The translations under genes and the position numbers were made by a program. Under the pieces are notes generated by a model, which was given only the letters and a program-made list of their open reading frames with translations, had not been told where the DNA came from and did not search any database. 64,000 nt of DNA from Corylus avellana (lineage: Eukaryota > Streptophyta > Magnoliopsida > Fagales > Betulaceae). The stretch covers positions 29,008,813-29,072,812 of the forward strand of contig NC_081541.1 in assembly GCF_901000735.1 (NCBI RefSeq), given 5' to 3'. Below, in pieces: positions 33,112 through 45,416 of this stretch. The number at the start of each line of letters is the position of its first letter. The stretch's first letter is position 1.

Positions 33112-34562
33112 TAGGGGTGCAAAGGCGGTTACGGTTAGCGGTTAGTAGCAATAACCGCTAACCGTAACCGCCTTAGCGGTTAGTAGATTTTACTAACCGC
33201 AACCGCTAACTGCCTAGCGGTTAACGGTTAGCGGTTAGCGAAATAGATAACCGCCCGCTAACCGCTTTTTTAAAATTGGGCTTTTTTTTTGGGCTTTTTG
33301 GACTTATTTTTTTGGGCTTTTTTTTACCCTCATTTTTTTTTTCTTGTATTTTTAATATCTTCTTGGGCCCAATTGCTATAAAAAGAGCCTATATTGAAAA
33401 ATCAAAAATATTTGACCCAAAATTTACATTTACTTGTACTTTAAAAAAATTTCCTTAAATATTAAATCATAACCGGTTAATTATTTAAATTCTTATCATA
33501 TTTACTTATAATTTTTTTTCTTTGAATTGAACTTAATATCTAATGGTAAATGGTAATGTTCAAACTCCTAAATCCTAAATTCCTAAAGTATCTAATAATG
33601 CTTTAATTAAATTGTAGATAATATATTGTTTAATTTAATTGAATCAATTGTGATTATCATTGTACATGAATCATATGATTAACTTGTAGACTTATGACTT
33701 ATGAGTTATGTCATATTATATATGTATTATTTATTGTTATATAATCATATGATTTAATGATCAAGTCATCATGTGATATAATCATATCAATTATAGTGAT
33801 AATATATAAATTACTAAAATTATAATGATAATACATTAATACTTAAATTGTGTTTATAAGTAACACATTGGTCATTGTTTAATCCAATGTCAATTATTTA
33901 ATTTGATATTATACGAATCATATCATCATTGTACATTAATAATATAATTCACTTGAAGTCTTGAATAAAGTATTTGAATTGTCATTGAATCATATGATTA
34001 AGTATTGATATTATACATTTATATTATTCATATACATATGTAGACTTATATAGACTTATAACATATATAGACTTATAAGTTTATAACATACATTGGAAAT
34101 AAGTCTCTAGATATTTAATTGTTGTATTAGTATGAATTGGTATACTTATAGTTATGTCATATTATATATATATATATATATATATATAATTTGTTATTAT
34201 ATAATTAAATGATTTAATGATCAATCTCATATGATATAATCATATAAATTATAGTGATAATATATTAATACTCAAATTGTGATTTAATTATTTTTTTAAA
34301 AAAATTGTGATTTAATGATCAAGTGATTATGTTATATGTATAAATATTTTTATAATTATAATTATAAAAATATATTATATAAAAAGGCGGTTAGCGGTTA
34401 GCGGTTACGGTTAGTAGACCCAATAACCGCTAACCGCTAACCGCTAGGCGGTTATAGCGGTTAGGCGGTTAGCGGTTAATGCGGTTAGACGGTTAGGCGG
34501 TTGACGGTTATAACGGTTAGCGGTTAGCGGGCGGTTTTTAACCGCCCGCCTTTGCACCCCTA
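33112..34562. mobile_element. Non-autonomous hAT element with GCGGTTA repeats
   Basis: 1451 bp. Terminal inverted repeats TAGGGGTGCAAAGGCGG / CCGCCTTTGCACCCCTA, with an exact 8-bp TSD GATGAGAT (33104-33111 and 34563-34570), the hAT signature. Both subterminal regions (about 33120-33265 and 34385-34550) are packed with GCGGTTA words in both orientations, the usual arrangement for hAT transposase binding. The 1.1-kb centre is very AT-rich and encodes no transposase. Confidence 0.93.
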
Positions 34563-34652
34563 GATGAGATTGGCAATATTTATGTACTATACTTTATGGG
34601 CGTAGGTGAAGTCAAGCTAGTGCTACGTAATGTATTCTTATCCCATTATTCT

Positions 34653-34780
34653 TATCTCACAATTATCTCACTATGTTGATATGACATTGTCAATTCATTA
34701 TTAAATTTTTTTTTTTTTTTTTTTTAACAATTGATAATCTAAAAGTGAATTGATAGTGTCATGTCAATATAATGAGATAA
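34653..34780. mobile_element. Small MITE or hairpin
   Basis: TTATCTCACTATGTTGATAT near the left end is mirrored by ATGTCAATATAATGAGATAA at the right end, around a T-rich loop. No coding. Confidence 0.55.
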
Positions 34781-34984
34781 TGGTGTAGTATGTACGATTA
34801 CTCTTTTAAAAAATTTACCTTTTATTTCAAGTTGATATATATAGTTGACCACACACAGTTAGTCCAACCGAAAATAGTAGCAAAGACAAAAACCGACATG
34901 GGTAATTCACTCAAGGTACTAGCAGAAAGCACTATGCATGAAGGTACCATTAAATGCATAGGACTGTTATTGTTTTATTTATTT

Positions 34985-35095
34985 ATTTATTGACATATCC
35001 GCACAAGAGAGGTAAAGGGAATTCAAACTAGTGTTCTCTATTTTATTAAGCATGATCTCAACCAATTGAGCCACTTCTTGGGGACGGACTATTAT
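34985..35095 (-). repeat. tRNA-derived SINE
   Basis: On the minus strand: box A TGGCTCAATTGGTTGAGA, about 35 bp later box B AGTTTGAATTCCC, then TTGTGCGGATATGTCA and an A/T tail. This resembles a Pol III SINE of the family also seen at 28785 and 48015. Confidence 0.7.
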
Positions 35096-35099
35096 TGTT

Positions 35100-36480
35100 A
35101 ACGCAAATTGATTTGGTATGGCAAGCATTAGAGGTTAAGATCCCAATATGGAAGGTAGCTAGTATATTCTCATGATGAATCACTTCCCTTAGGGGGGGGG
35201 GAGCTCCCGCAGGTCCTCCCTTAACAAGCTAAGTTTATATAGGTAAGACCATAACTGAGGAATTTACGGGTTTTATGGTCTTTTCCCTTATGTGTCCATC
35301 GGTAAGTGGGCCTTTAAGGGAATCGACAAATCTTCGATTCAAATGAACTGGAGATGAACTGATTGCTTAATTTTTAAAGGCAATATCGTGTTTTTACTTT
35401 CTTTTCTTTTTTTTTTTTCTTTTTTTGACAATTTGACTCTTAAAAATTAAGGAACCGACTCCTCTCCCGTTCAAATCCAATTTCGCCTTTAAGAGGTCCA
35501 AACATACTTTCAATAAACGGTATTACACCATTTGCCAAAACATAGGCTTTTCAATTGAGCCTACCAAATGTAAATTTCTTATGAAACAATATAAATATTT
35601 TTCACCCAAAAACATATTGTACTATGAGCAGTATATTCACTTTACTTAATCTACTATGAGCGGCAACTTGACTCTTGTGCCAGAAACATCTTCCAGCATA
35701 CAACGTAGAAGACATTTAAGGTGTTGGTAGAAGAGAATATGAGTAGCCTTTCATGTTTATTAATGTTGTAAATTAAACACAGTAGACCCATTCAACAGTA
35801 TGATTACCATTTTTCAAATTCAAGTCTTTCAATTCTTGTGGGGATAAGCCGGCCACCAAATCGATCTGTCCTAATTATATTCTGAATCACATGGATGCAG
35901 ACAAAAATTACGTAAGAAATAACCCACAAACAATGGGTGGCCTTAAGAATTTTTTTTTTTTTTTTTTTTTCTAACAAATTTTGGGGCTTCTTAAAAAATT
36001 TGGGAGTGATTATGGAACCAAATGTCTCAAACATGTGGGTTCAACATCTTCAACAATTCGAAACAAGTAAGCCCATAATTTGCTCTCAGCAAAATTTAAA
36101 ATAGCTTTAAGGGTTTGTTTTGGTTTACGATTTAAAACAATGGATTTGAAAATGTGCAACTTGATAACTTAATTTTAAAAAACCTAGTTAAGTATTTGGC
36201 AAAATTGCAGTTTAGGCTTTAAAATATGAGTTTTCCTATCACAGTTTTTTTTAAATGCAATCCCAAATGATCAATTTTTTACGATTTTGTTTAAAATCAC
36301 ATTTTTTGTCTACAAAATCGCAATCCCAAACGCACCCTAATTGTAGTGAATCCTCATTCTCTCCATGTCGAAGGCACTCGAGTGACAATTTTATCGACTC
36401 TAATGTGTCACACTGTTGGAATTTATTAAGTCAATTAACAAATTTTGATTTTAACAATTAAATTTTTTAATGGTATACCT
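35100..36480. other. Intergenic DNA
   Basis: No credible gene. A pair of inverted segments at about 35335-35375 and 35440-35490 (CTTAATTTTTAAAG and its mirror) suggests a decayed small MITE. There is a G run at 35192. Confidence 0.45.
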
Positions 36481-36485
36481 CAAAG

Positions 36486-37121
36486 TAGGGGTGGGTATCA
36501 GTTCGGTTCAGAAAGTCATTGTTGGTCGGTTAACCGAATTGTTGGTTAATTCACTGAAAGCATTTTGATCAGAAAGTATTTCAAAAATTTCAGTTAATTT
36601 TAGTAATTAGTTAATTTTGATCGGTTAATCGGTTAACCATGGGCCTTTTTAATTAGGCCAATGATATTTTAAATGGGTCAAAAATTGGTTGTTTTGGAGG
36701 CCCAAAATTATTTTTTTGGCTAACAAGCCTAAAGTAACTTATTGAACTTGTTTTTTTGGGTTAAAATCAATCTTGGGGGCCCAAATAACATGTACAGGCC
36801 TGGAGCTTTAACGATAATAAAGATCTTTAATGAGTGTAACACTTTCCTAACATACATTTTCTGTGAACAGTTCTTTCTGCTCTCATGGTTTTAAATATTC
36901 ACAAATTGGTTACAAGGTTTAACAAAGGCCCACTATGGATTTTTTATACCGATGTCGGTTCGATGCGGTTCGGCTAATCGATAAAAATAATTTTATACCA
37001 ATTAACCGAACTGAACCGACGCCGATATAAAAAATTCATACTGATTTTCAAACCACAAAAGTCGATTGACATTAATTTCAGTTTGGTCGTCGTTGGTAGG
37101 CGGCTAATTTGCCCATCCCTA
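36486..37121. mobile_element. Non-autonomous hAT element (636 bp)
   Basis: Starts TAGGGGTGGGTATCAGTTCGG and ends TTTGCCCATCCCTA, with an 8-bp TSD CCTCAAAG / CTTCAAAG (7 of 8). Subterminal CGGTTAACCGA-like words occur on both sides. No coding. Confidence 0.85.
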
Positions 37122-37736
37122 CTTCAAAGACCTCTAAACTCATTTTGATACCACATGAAATTAATTGTAAATGAAGTAAACTACACAGACTAATTTTTTA
37201 ATTTTTTATTATTATTCAATGCGAGAGAGGGAGAGTTTCTTCTTCTTCAATGCATTGAGAAACATGCTTAGGAATTAAGACGATGCGACTCGGGCCGGAT
37301 GCAAGACCTTTTCATAACAGGCTCAGTGAGAAAGACCACATATTGGATCTTAAATCATAGCCGAAGCAACCACTTTCGGCCCGGCTCAACCCATATATAA
37401 TACAAAATTCAAGAATCGATCGCTCAAGGCAACCTGACCCAACCCAACCCTCACTTTCACTTCTTGTTACATGCACCTAGCACGCAAAAACAATGTGACA
37501 CAAATTTTGGGCGTGACTTGTTTTTTAAAATCCGTTTGTAACCTAAGAATACTCGAGAGTTTATATACACAACGAAATTTGTACTTAAACCATGTGGAAC
37601 ACTTAGAATCGTAATTCAACTCGTTAAAAAAACATAAAAAGAACACAAAAATAAAACCAATAATTAATACAAAGTAATTTTATGAACTATATTTTTGTCT
37701 CATAAGCATCTTACAATGTTACTTGGCAGTCCCAAC
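37122..37736. other. Intergenic DNA between two hAT elements
   Basis: No gene or repeat that I can define. A polypurine stretch lies near 37220-37245. Confidence 0.45.
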
Positions 37737-37742
37737 TAGAGG

Positions 37743-39647
37743 TGTAGTGCCCCAGAATTTTCAAAGTTATTTAAATAAATTATTTCGATAATGATATTAT
37801 TTTAATATCCATTGTAGCCAAGGATTTTAATTCTTGAAAAATTTATGGTGCTACAGAGAGTGGTAATTAAAGAATGGTAATTGGTGAAATAATATGATAG
37901 TAAATGGTAGGAAGAATTGTATAGGTAGATAGAATAGTAAAGGTAGAATAGTCAATGGTAGGTATAAGGAGGGTAGAATTTTGAATAAGAAGATAGAATA
38001 GTCAATGGTAGGTATAAGGAAGGTGAAATTTTGAATAAGAAGGTAGAATAGTCAATGGTAGGTATAAGGAGGGTAGAATTTTAAATAAGAATGTAGAATA
38101 GTCAAATGTATGTATACTAAGTGGGTAGGTAGAATAGTAAAATGAGGGTGTAATTGTAAATTGAAGGTAGAATAGTATTTGATTTTCTCCTATAAATGGA
38201 GCTCTTCTCATTAACAATTTCACTACTCCTATCCCATCTCTTGCACATATTCTTCCTTCTTCCGCTTTTTACTCGGTCTTTCTTCTTTCTAAGAGTGTTT
38301 ACTCAGAATAGAGAGAGAAATGGCGAGACAAAGCTCTACAAGAAAGAAAGAACATAAGAGATAGCGGACTTTAGAAATTAGTTTCAAAAGATATACTAGT
38401 GGTGTTAGTCAGATTGGAGCAAACTAGATTCCTTCAGACCACTTTTAGCTTCAGTCTAGAGGTAAGTAAATTCACTACCTCTTTTAAAATTTCTTCATGT
38501 CATGCTATTTATTTATTCTCGTATCAAACTGTAAATGATTATTTTATTTACCTGTCATAAAGATATGTTGCATGCATGAAGCATTTCTAAAAGAATTATC
38601 TAGAAAGTTTCTATTTCTTTAAACGCTTTCTAAGTACAACAAGTTTATATTTGAAAAGGTTTCCATTTTGAGAAAAGAAAGTTGAGAAATGATGATGATT
38701 ATAAGAAAGAAAAAATGATGATAAACCCTCCTACATGTTGCCCTAAGATGCATCAAAAGAAGTACAAAGAAAAGTACAAGAGATGAGATAAATGTTTATG
38801 AAATGAGGGCACATGTATGGAGGAGAGTATTTTTGGCCCCAAGATAAGTAAGAATGAGAAGAGTTCGGTACCGATACTCGGATGGAGGCGAAACCACTGA
38901 AGGAGGCTATGCCAGAAGGTGGTATTCCATCAATCAGACCGTTGAGTGCACCAAGAAAGAGTTAATTGACGGTTGGGCATGGCTGTGGCCATAGTTCAGT
39001 GCCATGGTCACAGGACCCGCAACCCTCGTGCACAGGGGTAACAGTGTACATGGGCCTTATTATAAGAAAATGATACTATAATTTCAACGATGATATGCTA
39101 TGATGATTTACAATGATGATTTATAATGATGCATTATGATGATAATTTATAAAGATGATTTACAACGATGATCTATTACTAGATGTAATAGTATGTATAT
39201 GTTACGGGAGATGCAACCGTACATACATATATTATTATGGCTAGAAGTATATTTATTTGCGAAAATAATTTTTTTTAAACTGAAAACAAGGAGTAAAACT
39301 ATTTATGGTTGTGGATTTTACTTGCTGGGCCCCCTTTGGGCTTATTCAGTTTTATTTCTTGTTTTCAGGTAGAAAGGACGCTGGAATGGGAGGCCGGAAT
39401 GGGGGCGGGAATAATTATTAATTTTCAAAGTCTTTTCATATAAGTTATTGTAATAATATGATATTCCACAACTAAAGTTTAATGTTTTCTAATTTCGTTT
39501 GTAATAAAATCTCTTAAAAAATGTTTTATACATTTATCGTATCTTTTAAAATCAAGTACTCTGATAGACCTTATAGATCTTTGCAAATTTTTTGTTGTAA
39601 AAGAAGAAAAGTGGCAACCTCAATCTTAACGGGCTGGGGATGTTACA
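37743..39647. mobile_element. Solo LTR D (1905 bp) inside the hAT terminal repeat
   Basis: TGTAGTGCCCCAGAATTTT ... GGGGATGTTACA, with an exact TSD AGAGG (37738-37742 and 39648-39652). The insertion point is six bases into the hAT element. It contains a TATA box (CTATAAATGG, about 38190), tandem repeats at 37930-38115, and a GATGATTTA-rich tract at 39090-39175. No coding or second LTR. Confidence 0.92.
37930..38115. repeat. Tandem repeat, about 58-bp unit, three copies
   Basis: Units containing AGAATAGTCAATGGTAGGTA followed by GGGTAGAATTTTGAATAAGA, within solo LTR D. The last copy decays. Confidence 0.85.
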
Positions 39648-40478
39648 AGAGGTATCAATCCGGTCCAGTTTTTCGGTTTTTGGCCAAAACCATGACCGGA
39701 ACCAGGGTACCCCGGTTCTTAGATTTGGGAAATCGGAACTGAGAACCGGGTCCCGATTACCAGCTGGTTCCAATTTTTACCTGGTTCGATAACATGTTTT
39801 TTTTTTAAATTGTTTTTTTTTTTTTTTTTTTTGAAACCTCATGAAAAAATCATAAGGTTTCATTTCAGAACCATTTAATCACCTTAATATCAAATTGACA
39901 AATACCCAAAGCTTAAAGAAAAGAGAAATTTACCTTTGAAGAACTGTTAATCCATTCGGCCAAACTCACTGATACAAAACTCACCAAGAAAATCATCAAG
40001 CACAAAAAGCAAATCTTCAAAAAATAAAGCACACAAAAGCAATCTAACGAAAAAAAAAAATCCATACCATATACAAAAAGTGGAAAGGAAGAAGAGAAAT
40101 GGAGGAAAGATGAGAAGAGGAGGGAGAAGAGAAGAAAATGGAAAAGGAAAGAATGAGGAGAGAGTACCAGAGAGAGAGAGGCGGCCCTCGGAGGATGAAG
40201 AGAAAGAAAAAAAAAAATTAGAAGGAAAATAGAAATGATGAGAGAAGACACAAATAACCCTCTTAATTTAACTATGACAAAAAAAGAATAAGATCTAACT
40301 GTAAATCTAACACCATCATACAAAAAGTAAGTGACGTGAAATACCCAAAAACCCGGTCAAACTAATTCAAATTCATTATTTCCTTACTAATTATACTGAG
40401 TGAACTTAATACCAAAGGGCAAAATAATAATTTGGCACCATCAAAGAAAAATCACTATTATAGAGGCATTGGCTCTTT

Positions 40479-40480
<2 letters not shown>

Positions 40481-40542
<62 letters not shown>
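40481..40542. repeat. (TA)n microsatellite
   Basis: About 30 TA units inside the split hAT element. Similar shorter TA tracts occur at 34165, 41308, 45381 and 58682. Confidence 0.95.
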
Positions 40543-40549
<7 letters not shown>

Positions 40550-40740
40550 AAAATTATTATTATATATAAATGGTCTCGGTTCGTTTCGGTTTTTACCAGT
40601 GCCCAACCGGACCGAACTGGGGTCCCCAGTTTTTGATTTTTTTGCAACCGGAACCAGAATCAGCTCCCCGGTTTCCTAGTTTTCGGTTTCCCGGTTCCGG
40701 TTCTAGTTCCCCGATAAGTTTTGACACCCCTAGTCCCAAC

Positions 40741-42542
40741 CAACCAGATCATTCCTAGTCCTAAAAAAAATTAAAGATTAGTAAAAATTATCACGTCAAC
40801 ATTGAGGTAATTAGAGGATAAAAATGTGATGTATACAATTTCTCAAACAAAATAGTTGCCCCGGGAAATATTTCCTTATCAATTTTCATTTCTTGCTCCA
40901 TTTCCTGCAATAAAAATAAATAAATTTAATTAATTAATTAAAAATAAAAAATAAAAATAAAAATATTTTTTTTCCTCGACTGTTTTTCTTTCCTACGTAC
41001 CTTTCCTTACCCAACCCCCGGCTGTCTTTTTCAAACAAAATGGTGACATAAAGAAGCTAAGGCCGGATTCAGGACTCCATTTCATTCTTTGTTTATTATG
41101 TTTCATATTATATTTTTATATACAACGTTTTCAAAGAGGTCCTTTTAATTTTCAGGTATATATATATATATTCAGGTCAATGCTTAAAAGGTCTAACTTA
41201 GCTCCTTTTGCAAAGCAGAAGACGAATTAACGTTACGAGGACGGAAGGGCCAAGCACTTTTTGTAACTCTTGTATATGAAAATGAAATATTAGACATTCA
41301 TGATAGAATATATATATATATATATATATAGGATTTTTATTTTAGATTTTTTCTATTACGTTATTTACCATTTATGTCTGATTGTAATTAAATCTTAAGA
41401 TTTGATTATCTTATTTACATTCACACCACTTAAATTAATCACATTTTTCTTTACATCTGCCAATTCTCAATGGAAAATATATTAATCTTGGCCAACTTTG
41501 TGGTGCATATATTAATCTTGGCTGCTTCCCTAAGTTAAAAAAATAAAATAAAATAAAATAAAAAAGGGCACGCTTGTGTGTGTTTTTACACCAGTGCAAA
41601 TTCCCGTCCGGTGCAAAGTATCACTTTCATACAGATCAGATAAGACTCCAGTAGTTTCGTTGGCCAAATTTGTTCCAAAAAAAAATTCAAACCTTATATT
41701 TGATTGAAATACCACTAAAATCAAGACCCTTTGTTAGTTAAGCCACGATCATGTTTGTTTGAACTATATATGAAGGGACAGAGGTGTTGTTTGTTAAACA
41801 ACACAGCACAACGCCCGACCTTTCCAAATACTATTTATTTTATTTCTAAAAAAAATTAATATCAAAACATTATATTATACCATTCACTTTTTATTTCACA
41901 TCATTTACTTTTTACTATTACTTAAATAAAAAAAATCATTACGAAACAAAATTTTTTAACTTTTTAATGTTACTTTTTATTTTTTTATACTAATTATTAC
42001 ATTCATTTTTTTCCTCACCAAATGTTGTTTAACTAACGGTACCAAAGTAATGATTGCTAGATTTGCAAAGCAGTGGGGATAGATGCGAAAGCAAAAGAAA
42101 ATTCCTGATGTGCACCACCCCGTTGACTTGATGCAAAGCATAATTTCTAATTCATCATTAACAAACACATTTATATTTCAACCCAAAAAATCTGTTCTTC
42201 TTTTTAAGAAAAAAACAATATACAACAAACAATTAACATCTGGGTTCCCCTCTCAAACTACCTAATTCCATAGAGGGATTATTTTAATTAGCACTGATCA
42301 TCATCTTCCATTGATGAAAATATTCAAACCTACCTCCCCATCTAAAACAAAACCATTCATCTTTTTTCTTTTTGTTTTTTTGTTTTTATTTTTTATTTTT
42401 TGGTTTAATTTGCAGCTTGCTAAAAGAACAACTATGTTTTTTTTCCCAAGAAAAGGGTGATGAATATCATACATCTATACAACGTAAACAAACTAAGAAG
42501 CTTCGAAATATTAAACCATTGCATTGCATGATTTACAGCAAA
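40741..42542. other. Intergenic DNA 3' of the RING-H2 gene
   Basis: AT-rich with several A/T tracts. I see no gene or clear element. The 3' UTR of the RING-H2 gene is probably in the last few hundred bases. Confidence 0.45.
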
Positions 42543-42968
42543 TTAATGCAAAAAAGAATCCACGTACGAGGGGATACAGTTTGAATGAGAAGTACAATTT
42601 ACATTAGAAAACAACGAAGACCTACAGAGAGGGCAGGTGAAGTGATTTAGCTCTAGCCACCGTTCGATGCACTGCAGATGGAAAACGTGGCAACATCTGG
42701 ACAGTTGGCTCACCACATCCTCCCTCTCAAACTCCACTAAGCAAATAGAGCACATCTCTTCCACATTGCACCTCTGCATGTCTTCAAACCTTGCCGCGGG
42801 AAGATATGCAGGCTCACAGAAGCTCTCCACAGGCCGAGAAGTGGAGAATAGAAACCCCATCATCACCATCAAAGCTCTCTTGAGTTGCAGGAATGGGATC
42901 CAAATGCATGTGTAGAACACAATGGAGGCCATGCACAAACGAGACTGAGAAACCATAAGGCAAATCAT
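42543..42968 (-). CDS. RING-H2 finger protein, probable E3 ubiquitin ligase
   Basis: A single-exon frame of 141 aa. The RING-H2 domain is at residues 73-115 with ligands C73, C76, C92, H94, H97, C100, C112, C115, and the conserved Trp of the E2-binding helix (IERWL, W104). Residues 10-42 are hydrophobic, so a membrane anchor is likely, as in the small BRH1/RHA/XERICO-type plant RING proteins; I cannot name the member. It would transfer ubiquitin from an E2 to a target not evident here. The ATG at 42968 is followed by others at codons 5 and 13. A TATA box lies about 60 bp upstream. It stands alone among repeats. Confidence 0.85.
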   Translation of the reverse strand: MICLMVSQSRLCMASIVFYTCIWIPFLQLKRALMVMMGFLFSTSRPVESFCEPAYLPAARFEDMQRCNVEEMCSICLVEFEREDVVSQLSRCCHVFHLQCIERWLELNHFTCPLCRSSLFSNVNCTSHSNCIPSYVDSFLH

Positions 42969-43025
42969 TTTTTTTTCTTTTTCCTTTTGTTTGTTTTGTG
43001 CTCTCTACTCTGATGAAAACGTTCC

Positions 43026-43033
43026 TTTATATA
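43026..43033 (-). promoter_or_regulatory. TATA box of the RING-H2 gene
   Basis: TATATAAA on the minus strand, about 58 bp before the ATG, which implies a short 5' UTR. Confidence 0.65.
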
Positions 43034-43039
43034 GCAACA

Positions 43040-43420
43040 AAAGCTCTGTATTTCTTATTGTTTATGAATAAATTATTTGTACCACAAATTCTCCATAGCC
43101 AAGCTCTGACTTTTGGACTTTTTCTAATCCATTTGTTAGTGTTTGTATTTGTGTGTGTGTTTTACATAATATTTAAGTCGGTGTTGAAGTTTGATATCCG
43201 CGAGGCAGCAGGGCCGGCGCCGACCCCACATCCTCAGAGTCTTCTTGTGCTTATTAAAAAATAACAGAACAGTACCTGCACAGAGATGAGGTAACGTAAT
43301 AAAGCATGTTGGTTTAGCAAGGAAAATTGACAATTAATTATTTAAAAATCATAACATGTGCGTAGCGTTTGGATCCATGCTGTTTAAGGAACTTTCTTAC
43401 CTCCTATGTGGCTTTTAAGT
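43040..43420. other. Upstream region of the RING-H2 gene
   Basis: No coding. A GC-rich patch at 43200-43230 contains GGCCGGCGCCGACC. Nothing else is assignable. Confidence 0.4.
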
Positions 43421-43423
43421 TAA

Positions 43424-43589
43424 GAGCGGTAATTTAGTGAACACTGGCGTGCATAAACAGTGTGCACGCTAGTATTATAATATTATAAAATATTATTAAA
43501 ATAATATTTAAACAGTAAAAAAAATTAAAAAAAAAATAATATTATAACACCGGCGTTCATGCACGCCGGTGTCTACTAAAGCATTGCTC
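43424..43589. mobile_element. Short MITE (166 bp) flanked by TTAA
   Basis: Terminal inverted repeats GAGCGGTAATTTAGTGAACA and TCTACTAAAGCATTGCTC, with further inverted GGCGTGCAT/ATGCACGCC. The sequence TTAA is on both sides (43420-43423 and 43590-43593). Confidence 0.8.
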
Positions 43590-43857
43590 TTAAGTTAAAG
43601 TATTCTTTAAATAATTAAATTTTTTTTTTTTTTTTTTTATATATAAGTTTAAACTTTTAGAGTAATTAGTAATTTAATAGCTTTAGATTCATACGGTTAA
43701 GAACTCTCGATGGACTACTTTTGGCTGGCCCATTGAGGCCCCTGGCCGCATCACTATATGGATGGGTTGCAACCGAGTCACCTTGAGAGACCTCCAAAGA
43801 GGCTTCGTTGCAACCCCAAACTAGACGAGGTTGCAGTTGAGCGCTCTTGGGAGACTT

Positions 43858-44243
43858 TGATGTAGGACATGCATATATGTCCGTGGCCCACCAAAGACTA
43901 AAGGAGTTTTTAATTTTTATTTATTTATTTGATTTTCTAATTCCTTCCCCTATTTGAATTATATTTACTTTCTCTATTAGGATTAGATTTACTTTCTCTT
44001 TTAGAAGTAGGTTTACTTTATTACAATGATTTCTCATCTATAAATATGTTAACTTATTATGTAAAACTCACTCATTGAATTATTATCAAGTCAAAAAAGT
44101 TTGTCTCAAATACTGTGCAGAATTTTATCTGTTTTTTAGCTTGCGGGCTTGTTTTATCTTTTGGGTAGAAGACAAAGACGTTTCTCCTTACAGAATCAAA
44201 GGCATTACTTTTTGATTAGTTACCTTAATCTTCCGCTACGTCA
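43858..44243. mobile_element. Solo LTR E (386 bp)
   Basis: TGATGTAGGACATG ... TTCCGCTACGTCA with an exact TSD GACTT (43853-43857 and 44244-44248). A TATA box (CTATAAATATG) lies at about 44039. The small size suggests a TRIM-like or short-LTR family; the first bases resemble solo LTR C. Confidence 0.87.
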
Positions 44244-44248
44244 GACTT

Positions 44249-45160
44249 CCAAGCTCCTCTAGATGTCTTGATGCAATTTGTGATAAATTTTTAATCAAGT
44301 AGTTAATAGTGTTCATTCTTTACACCGATCATCGAGCACTGAAGTACATTAATAGCCGGTGAAATATGAAGCAGTTTACTTTTTCTTTGAAGCACTCATA
44401 AGCATATCCACCCATTCAATGTGAGTTAATCCACGTACCCATCCAATAGAGGACTAACTTCTTTTTAGTGAATGAATTTCAATTTGTAGCAATAGATCAT
44501 TAACTTTTGTTATGCTTCAAAAACTTCTCGTTTAAGTTTCTCTATGAAGTTGGATGCTATTTCCATTTATGTTTTATATTTGGTAATGTTTCTATAACAT
44601 TATCTCACCTTTGATGACCAAGCCAAGCTCAAAATATCCAATAGTTAGCTCATTTGACTTGGAATTAAATTATTAGCATCATTATAAATAAAATGATAGT
44701 ATAGTCAACGAGAACAGAGTCTGGGTTTTATATTTTAAAAAATGATAATATCGCCATCAATTAATGCAGGAATAAATAATAATAAAAATTGACATTTTTA
44801 TTTAATTGATACCGAATCAAACTATGAATATTGGGTTTTTCACAAGTAAAAAAATCAAACCAATATGATCAGTAGCAGGTTACTCAAACTTATTCATTAT
44901 TATATTCTAAGTCAATTAAGCTGAAGGTTGTTTATATAATTTTTATTAAATCTTCGGTGCTGTCATTACCAATTCAAATTATATATTGAACAAATTCCAA
45001 ACCATGGTAAAAAATAAAAATATTAATAAAGTGAAAAAAAAAAATTCAAATATATATTTGTCCTCATCACGTGCATTGACTGCTATGATAATCCTAAATT
45101 GACGCCGGAAATGGTTGATTTTTTCGTAGTGCCTTCTGTCACCCTTCTTAAGAATAATTA
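44249..45160. other. Intergenic DNA
   Basis: AT-rich, no gene seen. Confidence 0.45.
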
Positions 45161-45377
45161 AGGAGAAACTTCACTTTAAACCTCGAAACTATAACATGTT
45201 TTGAGAAGACCTTTATAAATTTTAAAAATTCTCAATTTCATCCCATCAACTGTCAATTTGATGCAATTTTTACCCTCCTCTGACAATTTTTAAATCTTAA
45301 TTAACATTTAAAAATTGGTCATAATACTCTTGAATTTTTTATAAAATTTTAAATTTACCCTTAATTTCAAATTAAAA

Positions 45378-45416
<39 letters not shown>

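Larger units (their letters stand above)
37737..40732. mobile_element. Non-autonomous hAT element split by a solo LTR
   Basis: Flanked by the exact 8-bp TSD GTCCCAAC (37729-37736 and 40733-40740). The left terminus is TAGAGG + GTATCAATCCGG once the LTR is removed; the right terminus is CTTATCGGG ... TTTTGACACCCCTA in reversed form. Net length is about 1.09 kb. Both ends carry CCGGTTCCGG/CCCGGTT-type words. No transposase. Confidence 0.9.

Noticed and set aside
33120..34550. GGTTAGCGGTTAG runs that recall telomeric repeats
   Set aside because: Plant telomere repeats are TTTAGGG. The motif here is GCGGTTA in both orientations, inside an element with hAT terminal repeats and an 8-bp TSD.
39913..40323. 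136-codon hydrophobic minus-strand frame
   Set aside because: Arises from GA-rich/A-rich low-complexity DNA inside a non-autonomous hAT element; no homology recognised.
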